Assembly: GCA_021772595.1 (NCBI GenBank)
Contig: JAJFLS010000389.1
Location: 1 to 6,516 of the forward strand
Origin: Opitutales bacterium
GTDB taxonomy: Bacteria; Verrucomicrobiota; Verrucomicrobiia; Opitutales; Opitutaceae
Direction: 5' to 3'
DNA: 6,516 bases
Both the position numbers and the translations under genes were made by a program. Shown piece by piece: positions 1 to 5,631 of the stretch; position 1 is the first letter of the stretch, and each line of letters opens with the position of its first letter. The notes beneath the pieces are model-generated. The model was not told where the DNA came from. It ran no database searches and was given only the letters and a program-made list of their open reading frames with translations.

Positions 1-173
1 CGATCGGAAACTACCGTCGGCACTATATTCAGTATTCCCTCGCCAATAAGGGCTCCAAAAAGGAGCAGCAGCGTCACCCGCGGCAGAAAAGTGTGACGTG
101 ATAATGCGGTTGTCAGCAGCCCAAGCAGAAGGATTCCGCCAATGGCTAAAAGAAACTGTGAGGATGTTTCCAT
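1..173 (-). CDS. Cation:proton antiporter-like membrane protein, N-terminal fragment
   Basis: The reading frame opens at an ATG at 173 and runs off the left edge after 57 codons, so the C-terminal part is missing. Translation begins METSSQFLLAIGGILLLGLL and continues through SRHTFLPRVTLLLLFGALIGEG. This gives two hydrophobic segments (about residues 6-24 and 33-48) joined by a basic loop with the motif LPRVTLLLLFGALIG. That pattern is typical of the first helices of CPA-type Na+/H+ or K+/H+ antiporters, which swap cations for protons across the inner membrane. An in-frame TGA lies a short way upstream (about 214-216), so the start is confined to this region; ATG 173 is preferred over an upstream TTG. 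No strong ribosome-binding site is visible. It lies downstream of the sulfur cluster on the same strand but 326 bp away, so it is probably a separate unit. The family call rests on the N-terminus only. Confidence 0.72.
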   Translation of the reverse strand, partial: METSSQFLLAIGGILLLGLLTTALSRHTFLPRVTLLLLFGALIGEGILNIVPTVVSD

Positions 174-304
174 CTTATGACTTCGACCCGAGTCGCCCGA
201 CTCATCCAACGCTCAAAGACGAGTGGATACAAGAGCGGAATCCGAAGCGATTGCAGGACGGGTGGGATCATTTCGGCAACCTGATTCGATCTCATCGTCC
301 TTGT

Positions 305-370
305 CTTTGCCATCATCTTTGTCCAACGCTTCAGATCAAGACGATGACAAGGACAAAGATGATGACGAAG
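305..370. repeat. Imperfect inverted repeat, 20-bp arms
   Basis: Arms 305-324 and 351-370 pair at 18 of 20 positions around a 26-nt loop. The innermost 14 bp (catcatctttgtcc and its complement) match perfectly. The sequence is rich in GAT/GAC/AAG trinucleotides, and one plus-strand frame across it would encode an Asp/Lys-rich run. There is no T-run on either side, so it does not look like an intrinsic terminator. It could be a cruciform, a transcript structure, or residue of a low-complexity coding tail. Confidence 0.6.
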
Positions 371-415
371 TGACACCAATAATCACACACGCGCAGAAGA
401 GCATCGGCTGGCAAT

Positions 416-484
416 CGAGCTCCACCCTCCCCTCGACCTCTCGCTTAAAGCGATGAATGGGTAATCCCAATACAGACAGCTTCT
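416..484. repeat. 69-bp direct repeat, left copy
   Basis: This segment matches 6016-6083 in the same orientation, with 62 identical columns out of 69 by hand alignment (six substitutions and one 1-bp gap). Similarity stops sharply on both sides. It begins 15 bp beyond the peroxiredoxin stop codon. The core contains an 11-bp palindrome (cgcttaaagcg, 432-442) that is broken in the right copy. The two copies bracket the whole sulfur cluster. It may be a member of an interspersed extragenic repeat family, or a mark of how the cluster was inserted. Confidence 0.75.
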
Positions 485-488
485 CTAC

Positions 489-513
489 AAAAATACGTTC
501 TACAACGAACGCA
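489..513 (-). terminator. Weak intrinsic terminator after the sulfur cluster
   Basis: In the minus-strand transcript a hairpin with arms cgttc/gaacg, extended by one G-U and one U-A pair to 7 bp, closes a 6-nt loop. It is followed by UUUUU encoded at 493-489. The peroxiredoxin TAG stop codon sits at the loop/stem junction, so the hairpin overlaps the gene end. The stem is short and modest in G+C, so termination may be partial. Confidence 0.4.
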
Positions 514-1093
514 GCGTTTTAACCAAATCCTCTAGCGGCGGACGTTCGGTGATGTCATGCACATCGATATAGCGGATAATCCCCTTCTTATCGATCACGA
601 ATAGAGCTCTCTCCGCGACACCGTTGCTGCGCAAAACTCCATAGGTTTCCGCCACCTCTCCGTGCGGATGAAAGTCGGAAAGCACGGGAAAGCCAATGCC
701 GCCCATGGCCGTCGTCCAGGCATGCAAGGTTGGCACGTTGTCCACCGTGATCCCTAGTATTATGGTATCGGTATCCTTGAAATAATCCTCCGCCACCTCG
801 TATCCCGGCCATTGGGCAGAACAGACTGGGGTCCACGCCGCGGGAACGAATGACAGCACTACGTTCTTTTTCCCTCGAAATGAGCTCAAGCTCACGAGCT
901 CGCCCGTCAAGTTCGGCAGACTGAAATCCGGAGCGGACTCCCCCACATCGACCTTGAGCACGCTGTCTCGCGATGACAGCTCCCCGGGCTGAAAAATCAG
1001 CTCGCTGACTTCCACGGTCTGAGACCATGCGGCAAGCGTTCCCGCCCACAGCCATACCAAAGCCTTCACCCATTTCGATTTCGCTACCATCAT
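500..1093 (-). CDS. Exported single-cysteine peroxiredoxin (AhpC/TSA family)
   Basis: This 197-residue protein has the thioredoxin fold of peroxiredoxins, which reduce hydrogen peroxide and organic or sulfur hydroperoxides with a cysteine thiol. The motif PAAWTPVC gives the family pattern PxxxTxxC (P84, T88, C91), so C91 is the peroxidatic cysteine. R162 in ERALFVIDKKG is in the place of the usual conserved arginine. There is no second cysteine anywhere, so it is a 1-Cys type that needs an outside thiol donor. Residues 1-24 form a signal peptide (basic MMVAKSKWVK, hydrophobic stretch, likely cut at AWS/Q), placing it in the periplasm. I chose ATG 1093 because AAGGAG (1106-1101) lies 7 nt upstream. 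A TTG at 1096 and an ATG at 1090 are alternatives. It follows the thioredoxin-like gene after 4 bp, so the two are surely cotranscribed and the neighbour is a plausible reductant. Confidence 0.88.
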   Translation of the reverse strand: MMVAKSKWVKALVWLWAGTLAAWSQTVEVSELIFQPGELSSRDSVLKVDVGESAPDFSLPNLTGELVSLSSFRGKKNVVLSFVPAAWTPVCSAQWPGYEVAEDYFKDTDTIILGITVDNVPTLHAWTTAMGGIGFPVLSDFHPHGEVAETYGVLRSNGVAERALFVIDKKGIIRYIDVHDITERPPLEDLVKTLRSL

Positions 1094-1097
1094 CAAT

Positions 1098-1736
1098 CTA
1101 CTCCTTCGAACATAGCGCCCCTACTCGATTGGTAAACGCCTCCAACTTCAACTTGCTTAAGTAGCCCGAAAAGCTGTCAACCAGCTCGAATCCGCCGTTC
1201 GCATCGCAAATGAACGCAAATCCAGAGGGCGTCCGCGTTACGCCCAATCCATCGCTCAGCCCGTGCTTGCGATCCGAAAAAACCGGGAAGTCCAACTTGA
1301 ATTTCCGCGCGAATGTCTCGACCTCAAACTGAGTGTCTCCACGCCCAAGACCGATAATGCGCACACGGCAATCATCTGTCTTTCCATTCAGCTTTTCCTC
1401 TAGACGAGACATATTGTCCGCCGATTGCCCGCACACATGGCAGTACATATCGAATACAAGAACGACTAGAATGTCCGCCCGTATATCCGACATCTTGAAG
1501 GTTTCTCTTCCGTCGTCGATTCCGAGATAGGTTCTATGCTCGGAATCGTACGGAACCGCCAAAGCAGTCGAGAACGTGTCGCTAAAACTACTTTTATTAG
1601 GCGAGGAGCTAACAGGGACAACGCATCCAGGCACCGTGAGGCAATCAACCTCGGCGGACAGGGTCCCTGTCAAAGAGACCCCGCCAAACGCGAGCGCTAT
1701 GCTCAGTATGCTTTTTGCTATATGCATCGATTTCAT
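1098..1736 (-). CDS. Exported thioredoxin-like CxxC protein (TlpA/redoxin type)
   Basis: This 212-residue protein has a signal peptide (about residues 1-28, likely cut at LSA/E) followed by a variable linker containing C32 and C38. A thioredoxin-like domain spans about 75-205. The strand VLVFDMYCHVC carries a CxxC pair (C99, C102), and RTPSGFAFICDANG supplies the cis-proline loop (T169-P170) and the following strand. Five other cysteines (32, 38, 123, 177, 209) are unusual for a simple thioredoxin and may form structural disulfides. The protein probably acts as a periplasmic thiol-disulfide reductase or persulfide handler. Its start lies 26 bp after the porin stop and its stop is 4 bp before the peroxiredoxin start. 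No strong ribosome-binding site precedes ATG 1736; an in-frame ATG at 1727 is possible. The TlpA versus peroxiredoxin-like assignment is uncertain, but the fold and CxxC are clear. Confidence 0.8.
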   Translation of the reverse strand: MKSMHIAKSILSIALAFGGVSLTGTLSAEVDCLTVPGCVVPVSSSPNKSSFSDTFSTALAVPYDSEHRTYLGIDDGRETFKMSDIRADILVVLVFDMYCHVCGQSADNMSRLEEKLNGKTDDCRVRIIGLGRGDTQFEVETFARKFKLDFPVFSDRKHGLSDGLGVTRTPSGFAFICDANGGFELVDSFSGYLSKLKLEAFTNRVGALCSKE

Positions 1737-1762
1737 CGTACGCTATCTATGCCAGAAGACAA

Positions 1763-3076
1763 TCAATACCTCCAACTTACGCCGAGTTCAAAGCTATCTT
1801 CGAAAAGGGAGGACTCGATGACGGTCGGAGCTCCAAACAGTCCGGTCCCCGTTTCTCGAATCGTTTCCTTGAAGGCGCGGAGATAGGCGAAGTTGTACGA
1901 CATTCGATCACTCACCTGGTAGGTCAGTCCGAACGTGCCGTGATGCTCGACGACTGCCGGGAAACCGATGATGCGAAACGATTCATAGTAATAGCGCGGG
2001 AACATGTTTCCCTGCACGTTAACCATTTCATTCGGCATCATGGTCGTTTGATCGAAGCTTCCATCCCATCCGTGATTTTCGGTTACGGGATTATTCCCGT
2101 AGTTATAACCCAAACGCACAGTCCACTTCTCCGGAACGAGCTGATACTGAGCTCCTAGGCTATACGACCACTGGTCCTTCCATCCGAACTCGCGGTATCC
2201 ACTTGCGTCGGCCCAATTGATCCATTTGGCCTCGGCGCCGAGGACCAAGCGCTTGTCCATCAATTCGAAGGAGACCCCCCCTCCAAGTTGTTGCGGAGCC
2301 TCCAGGCTGAGACTACCGACTGTTCCCGTAAAGTCGGTCAGCACGTCACCGTACTCGATCTCCTGAGGACTCGTGTAGCTCATGCCCATGAAGACATGTT
2401 TATGCGGGTGATACAGCATGCCGAGCTGATATCCGACAGTGGTACCGCTGGAAGGCCCTTCTCCCATATCAAGCTCCGAATAGTCGAAATGAAGCGAGGC
2501 TCCGATCGACAGCTGGGGCTTCCATTGGTAAGCCAGAGCTGGGGCCACTTTCATGATTTGGAGCAGCGTCTCCGTCCCGGTAGCCAACGGTGCGCTGGCG
2601 AAGGGTTCAGGCAAAGGGGCGAAATCCCCGAGCGTCTGATTTAAGGCGGTTCCCGTGTAGTCGACCCCCATGCCGCTAACGCCATAAGCTGACAAGCCAA
2701 AGCGCCAACGATCTCGATCCCCAATATTAAGCGGTCGCGAAAAGCCGATCGATGGTATCGGATAAACCGGGTCCGAACTTTCCACGCTTATTGTCTGGCT
2801 CGGATCGAATGGATTCGAGACCGACGCGCTCACCTGAGGAAGAAACGCCGTCAACGATACGTTCACTTCTGACATGGGACAATACGGTCCGAAACACATG
2901 GCCGCCGGATTAGCGAATACCGAGCTGATCGGATCTTGTGGATACGCGATGGACAGCCCACCCATACCACGGGCTACTGGACCCACGGCGATAAGATTGT
3001 CGCCGTTTGTCGCATACGACTCGCTTGAAGCAAGCGCGCACCCCACTAAGAGGAGGGATTTCCTTACAATGTTCAT
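1763..3076 (-). CDS. OmpP1/FadL-family outer-membrane transporter
   Basis: This 437-residue protein is a FadL-type outer-membrane beta-barrel, a family that lets hydrophobic molecules pass the outer membrane by lateral diffusion. It has a signal peptide (about 1-22, likely cut at SYA/T). The N-terminal pattern GPVARGMGGLSIAYPQDPIS..FANPAA (NPA at 56-58) is the family hallmark for the hatch region. Alternating amphipathic strands follow, ending in ELGVSWRY, with the C-terminal aromatic residue typical of barrels recognised by the Bam machinery. The length is normal for the family. A cysteine pair at C61/C66 (CFGPYC) sits just after NPA and could form a disulfide near the hatch. LVGC at 10-13 resembles a lipobox, but its hydrophobic core is very short and a normal signal peptide is likelier. 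The start is preceded by a 66-bp gap and no clear ribosome-binding site. Its place inside a sulfur cluster suggests a hydrophobic or sulfur-containing substrate rather than fatty acids, which is inference. Confidence 0.9.
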   Translation of the reverse strand: MNIVRKSLLLVGCALASSESYATNGDNLIAVGPVARGMGGLSIAYPQDPISSVFANPAAMCFGPYCPMSEVNVSLTAFLPQVSASVSNPFDPSQTISVESSDPVYPIPSIGFSRPLNIGDRDRWRFGLSAYGVSGMGVDYTGTALNQTLGDFAPLPEPFASAPLATGTETLLQIMKVAPALAYQWKPQLSIGASLHFDYSELDMGEGPSSGTTVGYQLGMLYHPHKHVFMGMSYTSPQEIEYGDVLTDFTGTVGSLSLEAPQQLGGGVSFELMDKRLVLGAEAKWINWADASGYREFGWKDQWSYSLGAQYQLVPEKWTVRLGYNYGNNPVTENHGWDGSFDQTTMMPNEMVNVQGNMFPRYYYESFRIIGFPAVVEHHGTFGLTYQVSDRMSYNFAYLRAFKETIRETGTGLFGAPTVIESSLFEDSFELGVSWRY

Positions 3077-3142
3077 GTTCTATCGGGTTAGGTGTTCTAG
3101 ACAAAGTCGATCCGACATCGCCGGAACGAAAAGAGATTTTCT

Positions 3143-3637
3143 TCAGGTAAAAATAATTTGGGAGCCCGCCGACAATTCGTAGAACTCGCCGACTGTAAGT
3201 ACCTTGTCCATCTGGGGACAAAAGTCATCGGAGCTGAGTTTGAACATATCCACCGTAGCCTTACAGGCGTACATCTTACAGCCCGCGTCGCTTATCATTT
3301 CGATGAATTCGCCAACGGGCGGGATGTCCAGCTTCTCCATTTCCTTCTTCATCATCGACGTCGCGAAGGCCGACATGCCCGGTATCGCGCCGACTATCGT
3401 CGGCAAGGCAAACCCCATGGCATCGGGAACGCACATGGCCGGGTTGCCCACCGTGGCTACTCGAAGCTTGTCCATCTTCTTCTTCACGACAGCGTGCAAG
3501 CCGAAGAAGGTGAAAAACAAGCTGGCCTCGATACCTTCCATGCGTGCTCCGTTGGCCATAATCAGCCCAGGGTACACGCCTTCCAAGGAACCCTTGGATA
3601 CGACGATGGAAACTTTTTTAATCGGTTCGGCATTCAT
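3143..3637 (-). CDS. DsrE2-like sulfur carrier protein (DsrE/DsrF-like family)
   Basis: This 164-residue protein belongs to the DsrE/F-like superfamily, whose members carry persulfide sulfur on cysteine for transfer to TusA, DsrC or related partners. It opens with the Rossmann-like strand KKVSIVVSKG. The central block EASLFFTFFGLHAV resembles DsrE2, and the C-terminal half has the pattern DAGCKMYACKATVDMF, with C120 and C125 in the place of the family's active cysteine. C69 and C140 are further candidates. The ending KVLTVGEFYELSAGSQIIFT fits the usual DsrE2 C-terminus, and the length is that of a stand-alone protein without fused TusA or rhodanese. The hydrophobic stretch at about 72-96 may give membrane contact. 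The start is firm: AGGAGG (3651-3646) sits 8 nt upstream of ATG and overlaps the DsrC-like stop codon. Next to SQR and a DsrC-like protein, a role in cytoplasmic persulfide relay is likely. Confidence 0.88.
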   Translation of the reverse strand: MNAEPIKKVSIVVSKGSLEGVYPGLIMANGARMEGIEASLFFTFFGLHAVVKKKMDKLRVATVGNPAMCVPDAMGFALPTIVGAIPGMSAFATSMMKKEMEKLDIPPVGEFIEMISDAGCKMYACKATVDMFKLSSDDFCPQMDKVLTVGEFYELSAGSQIIFT

Positions 3638-3645
3638 AACCTAAT

Positions 3646-3652
3646 CCTCCTA
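3646..3652 (-). promoter_or_regulatory. Ribosome-binding site overlapping a stop codon
   Basis: TAG (3652-3650) ends the DsrC-like gene and its last two bases form the start of AGGAGG, the binding site for the DsrE2-like gene 8 nt further on. Ribosomes finishing the first gene would be placed to start the second, which favours translational coupling. Confidence 0.75.
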
Positions 3653-3967
3653 TACGCAGCTTGCTGGTTTGGGATACCCCGCGATGCGAGCCGCTTTCTT
3701 TATGGGTCCGTCAGGGAAAAGCCGATACAGATCCTTGGTAGGGATTCCGCCAACCTTGTTCATGCGGCGCATGCCTGGAACGGTTTCCCTTTCTTTGTAA
3801 TCCTCGGCGATGAATTTGAGCACCTTCCAGTGCTCGTCCGTCAGAGGAGCCACTCCCTCCTCGCCAGCAAGGGCTTCAGCTATCACCGGAGTCCACTGGT
3901 CGTGATTGGTGAGATATCCGCTTTCGTCGAGATCGACGGCGATTCCAATTATACTATTTTCAGACAT
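3650..3967 (-). CDS. DsrC/TusE-like sulfur relay protein with one C-terminal cysteine
   Basis: This 105-residue protein matches the DsrC/TusE/DsvC family over its whole length: Y18LTNHDQW25, the helix LTDEHWKVLKFIAEDYKE, then GGIPTKDLYRLFPDGPIKKA and the flexible end GYPKPASCV. The penultimate C104 is the family's persulfide-carrying cysteine (CysA). In true DsrC of sulfite reducers and sulfur oxidisers a second cysteine lies 11 residues earlier (KKACRIAG); here that position is A93. The protein therefore cannot form the intramolecular trisulfide/disulfide used with DsrAB and DsrMKJOP, and is closer to TusE or to DsrC-like paralogues that only receive and pass on sulfur. The start is supported by AGGAG (3981-3977), 9 nt upstream. 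It sits between SQR (12-bp gap) and DsrE2 (12-bp gap), the likeliest sulfur donor or acceptor. Confidence 0.92.
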   Translation of the reverse strand: MSENSIIGIAVDLDESGYLTNHDQWTPVIAEALAGEEGVAPLTDEHWKVLKFIAEDYKERETVPGMRRMNKVGGIPTKDLYRLFPDGPIKKAARIAGYPKPASCV

Positions 3968-3976
3968 TGTTATATT

Positions 3977-3982
3977 CTCCTA
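3977..3982 (-). promoter_or_regulatory. Ribosome-binding site overlapping a stop codon
   Basis: The SQR-like gene ends in TAG (3982-3980), which merges into TAGGAG, the binding site for the DsrC-like gene 9 nt further on. This repeats the arrangement seen at the next junction. Confidence 0.7.
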
Positions 3983-5254
3983 ATTATGGATTGGTTGTGT
4001 TGCCGTCTCGCGTGAGGCGGCCTGCAAATTCTTTCCCGCTAGGCTGAGCTCAGGCTTGACCAAAGGAATTGGTCGCGCCTGCAGCAGCATGTTCCAGTAC
4101 ACCCACTTGAAAGCCATCTTCCCCCAGTGGTTCATGCGCGTCTCGCGCAGAAGCTGCATTGGCCCCAATCCAGGGATTGGAAAGGTCCCAGTCACCGGCT
4201 CCTGCTCGTAGTTGAAATCCAATAGAAATCCCTTGCCGTAGCCGGACTCGATAAAGCAGTTGGCGTGTCCATCGAAACCCGCTGACAATTCGCGTCCCGC
4301 AATATAGTCCATGATATTCTCTGTCAGAATTTCCGCTTCGAAATGAGCGACCGAACCAGCCTTCGAAGTGGGCACATCAGTGGCATCGCCTAAAGCAAAA
4401 ATATTTTCATGCCCCTTGGCCTGCAATGTCGCCTTATCGGTCGGCACGTAATTGAACTCGTCGCCCAGACCCGAGCGGTCTATCGCTGCCGATCCCATAT
4501 TGGTCGGCACTGTCACGAGCATGTCGTAAGCGACCTCTCGGTTGTCCCAGGAAACGATTTTGTGCGAATCGGAATCCACAGACCCAATCGCGAAGTCATT
4601 CACCACCTTGATGTTCTTTTCCTCGAGAAGATGGCTCAAAATCTTCGATGCGACAGGCTTGGTAAAAGCTCCCGAAAGCGGGGTCACGAAAATCAGCTCC
4701 GTCTTGTCTCTTAAGCCATTTCGCGTGAGCCAGGCGTCGGCGAGAAAGGTGAACTCCAACGGCGCGACTGGACACTTGATCGGCATCTCGGAGATGTGAA
4801 CAACGAGCCGTCCCCCTTTCCAATCCTTCAATGCAGCCGCCAAACGACGCGACCCCTCGAAGGTATAAAAATCAAACGCGCGATTTTGCCAATCGGCACC
4901 CAACATCCCCTCCGTTTGATCGGGGGCGATATCCGTACCCGTCGCGACAATCAGGATATCGTAATCAAGCCGCTCGCCACTGGCCAGCGTTACGCAATTC
5001 TCCGCAGGATCGATCTGCTCGATCTTCCCGCGAATACGTCCCACGCCGTTGCCAATGAACTTCCGCTGAGGGCGGACAACATCCCGCTCGTCGTACACAC
5101 CGAACGGCATGAAGAGAAAGCCAGGCTGATAGTAGTGCTCCTCCCGCTCGTCCACGATTCGAATCGCCCACTCATCGTCGTCAAGCCGACGTCGCAAGTG
5201 GTTCGACATCATCGTCCCTGCCGTACCAGCTCCTAGAATCAATACCGTTTTCAT
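3980..5254 (-). CDS. Sulfide:quinone oxidoreductase-like FAD flavoprotein
   Basis: This 424-residue protein has the layout of SQR, which oxidises sulfide (or a persulfide) to polysulfide on the membrane surface and passes electrons through FAD to quinone. LILGAGTAG (5-13) is the FAD-binding Rossmann motif, ILIVATGTD (100-108) the second dinucleotide-fold motif, and NIFALGDATDVPTSKAGSVAHF (284-305) the C-terminal FAD motif. Two of the redox cysteines known from SQR are in place: C161 in PIKCPVAPLE and C333 in NCFIESGYGKGFLLDF. The third cysteine of type I enzymes, expected near 125-130, is absent; C87 lies elsewhere. The amphipathic end MNHWGKMAFKWVYWNMLLQ (374-392) fits the membrane-anchoring helix. 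There is no signal peptide. The start overlaps the ArsR stop as ATGA; AAGGAG lies 13 nt upstream, rather far, so coupling probably drives initiation. Flavocytochrome c sulfide dehydrogenase or a rhodoquinone-type relative are less likely alternatives. Confidence 0.9.
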   Translation of the reverse strand: MKTVLILGAGTAGTMMSNHLRRRLDDDEWAIRIVDEREEHYYQPGFLFMPFGVYDERDVVRPQRKFIGNGVGRIRGKIEQIDPAENCVTLASGERLDYDILIVATGTDIAPDQTEGMLGADWQNRAFDFYTFEGSRRLAAALKDWKGGRLVVHISEMPIKCPVAPLEFTFLADAWLTRNGLRDKTELIFVTPLSGAFTKPVASKILSHLLEEKNIKVVNDFAIGSVDSDSHKIVSWDNREVAYDMLVTVPTNMGSAAIDRSGLGDEFNYVPTDKATLQAKGHENIFALGDATDVPTSKAGSVAHFEAEILTENIMDYIAGRELSAGFDGHANCFIESGYGKGFLLDFNYEQEPVTGTFPIPGLGPMQLLRETRMNHWGKMAFKWVYWNMLLQARPIPLVKPELSLAGKNLQAASRETATQPIHN

Positions 5255-5631
5255 CGTGCTTCGAGAACTCCTTCCTCTTCTTCAATTTCTTCCTCTTCTC
5301 CTAAAAAACTCGTTTGCAGGTATTCGATCATGTGACGCACCTCATCACTCGCTAGGCTGTAGATCACGCTGGTCTTATCGCGCCTGCTCTCGATGATCCC
5401 CGCCAAACGAAGCGCTTTCAGTTGCTGCGAAACATTCGACATGCGTTCCGCGCCTACTATCTCAGCGATATCCTGCACGCAGAAATCGCCTTGCGACAAA
5501 GTGCACACGATGCGAAATCGGGTCTTGTTGGCGACTAATTGAAAAATCCCAATTACCTGCTGACACATTGCCTCATTGCGTTCGAAGCGCTCCTTCAGCA
5601 TTTGCCCCGTTTCTGTTAATACTTTAGACAT
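5251..5631 (-). CDS. ArsR-family transcriptional repressor, probable sulfide/persulfide sensor
   Basis: This 126-residue winged-helix protein is in the ArsR/SmtB family. ANKTRFRIVCTLSQGDFCVQDIAEIVG (34-60), then the recognition helix around SNVSQQLKALRLAGII (65-80) and the wing ESRRDKTSVIYSL (81-93), are clear. Cysteines are C23, C43 and C51. C43 (RIVCTL) is where the persulfide sensors SqrR and BigR have their first cysteine, and C51 (DFCV) is where ArsR-type metal sensors have ELCV. The second SqrR/BigR cysteine near the C-terminus is missing, so any disulfide or tetrasulfide would need C23 or C51. The tail is strongly acidic (EEEEIEEEE, 112-120). AAAGG (5643-5639) lies 7 nt before ATG. It is the first gene of the cluster and overlaps SQR by 4 bp, so it most likely represses its own operon and is relieved by sulfide-derived persulfide. 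The inducer is inferred from context. Confidence 0.9.
   Translation of the reverse strand: MSKVLTETGQMLKERFERNEAMCQQVIGIFQLVANKTRFRIVCTLSQGDFCVQDIAEIVGAERMSNVSQQLKALRLAGIIESRRDKTSVIYSLASDEVRHMIEYLQTSFLGEEEEIEEEEGVLEAR

Larger units (their letters stand above)
174..499. other. Intergenic region between peroxiredoxin and antiporter genes
   Basis: No convincing gene is present. Short open frames exist on both strands but have unnatural compositions and no ribosome-binding sites. The stretch holds the weak terminator of the sulfur cluster, a copy of the 69-bp repeat, an imperfect inverted repeat at 305-370, and a small 6-bp-stem hairpin (gagtcg/cgactc) at 190-203 just upstream of the antiporter start. 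The antiporter promoter must lie in here, but I could not pick a clear -35/-10 pair. Confidence 0.6.

Noticed and set aside
305..370. Inverted repeat as the main terminator of the sulfur cluster
   Set aside because: The loop is 26 nt long and no T-run follows on either strand; the hairpin at 489-513 fits better.
98..456. Short plus-strand and minus-strand frames in the left intergenic region
   Set aside because: They lack ribosome-binding sites and have low-complexity translations; the plus-strand one at 98 runs opposite to the antiporter start.
588..1073. 161-codon minus-strand frame inside the peroxiredoxin gene
   Set aside because: It is out of frame with a clear peroxiredoxin and its Arg/Gly-rich translation has no domain.
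1096..1096. TTG at 1096 as the peroxiredoxin start
   Set aside because: ATG at 1093 is next to it with ideal 7-nt spacing from AAGGAG; the TTG would add one residue only and is a weaker start codon.
1536..2644. Several plus-strand frames of 80-147 codons opposite the thioredoxin-like and porin genes
   Set aside because: All are antisense to genes with signal peptides and clear family patterns, and none has a recognisable domain.
3077..3142. Separate promoter or hairpin between DsrE2 and the porin gene
   Set aside because: The 66-bp gap has no convincing -35/-10 pair at a usable distance and no stable stem, so I kept one operon, though a secondary promoter cannot be excluded.
3158..4015. 285-codon plus-strand frame opposite the DsrE2 and DsrC-like genes
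   Set aside because: It is antisense to two well-supported genes with good ribosome sites; the His/Arg-rich translation is typical of a reverse-strand shadow.
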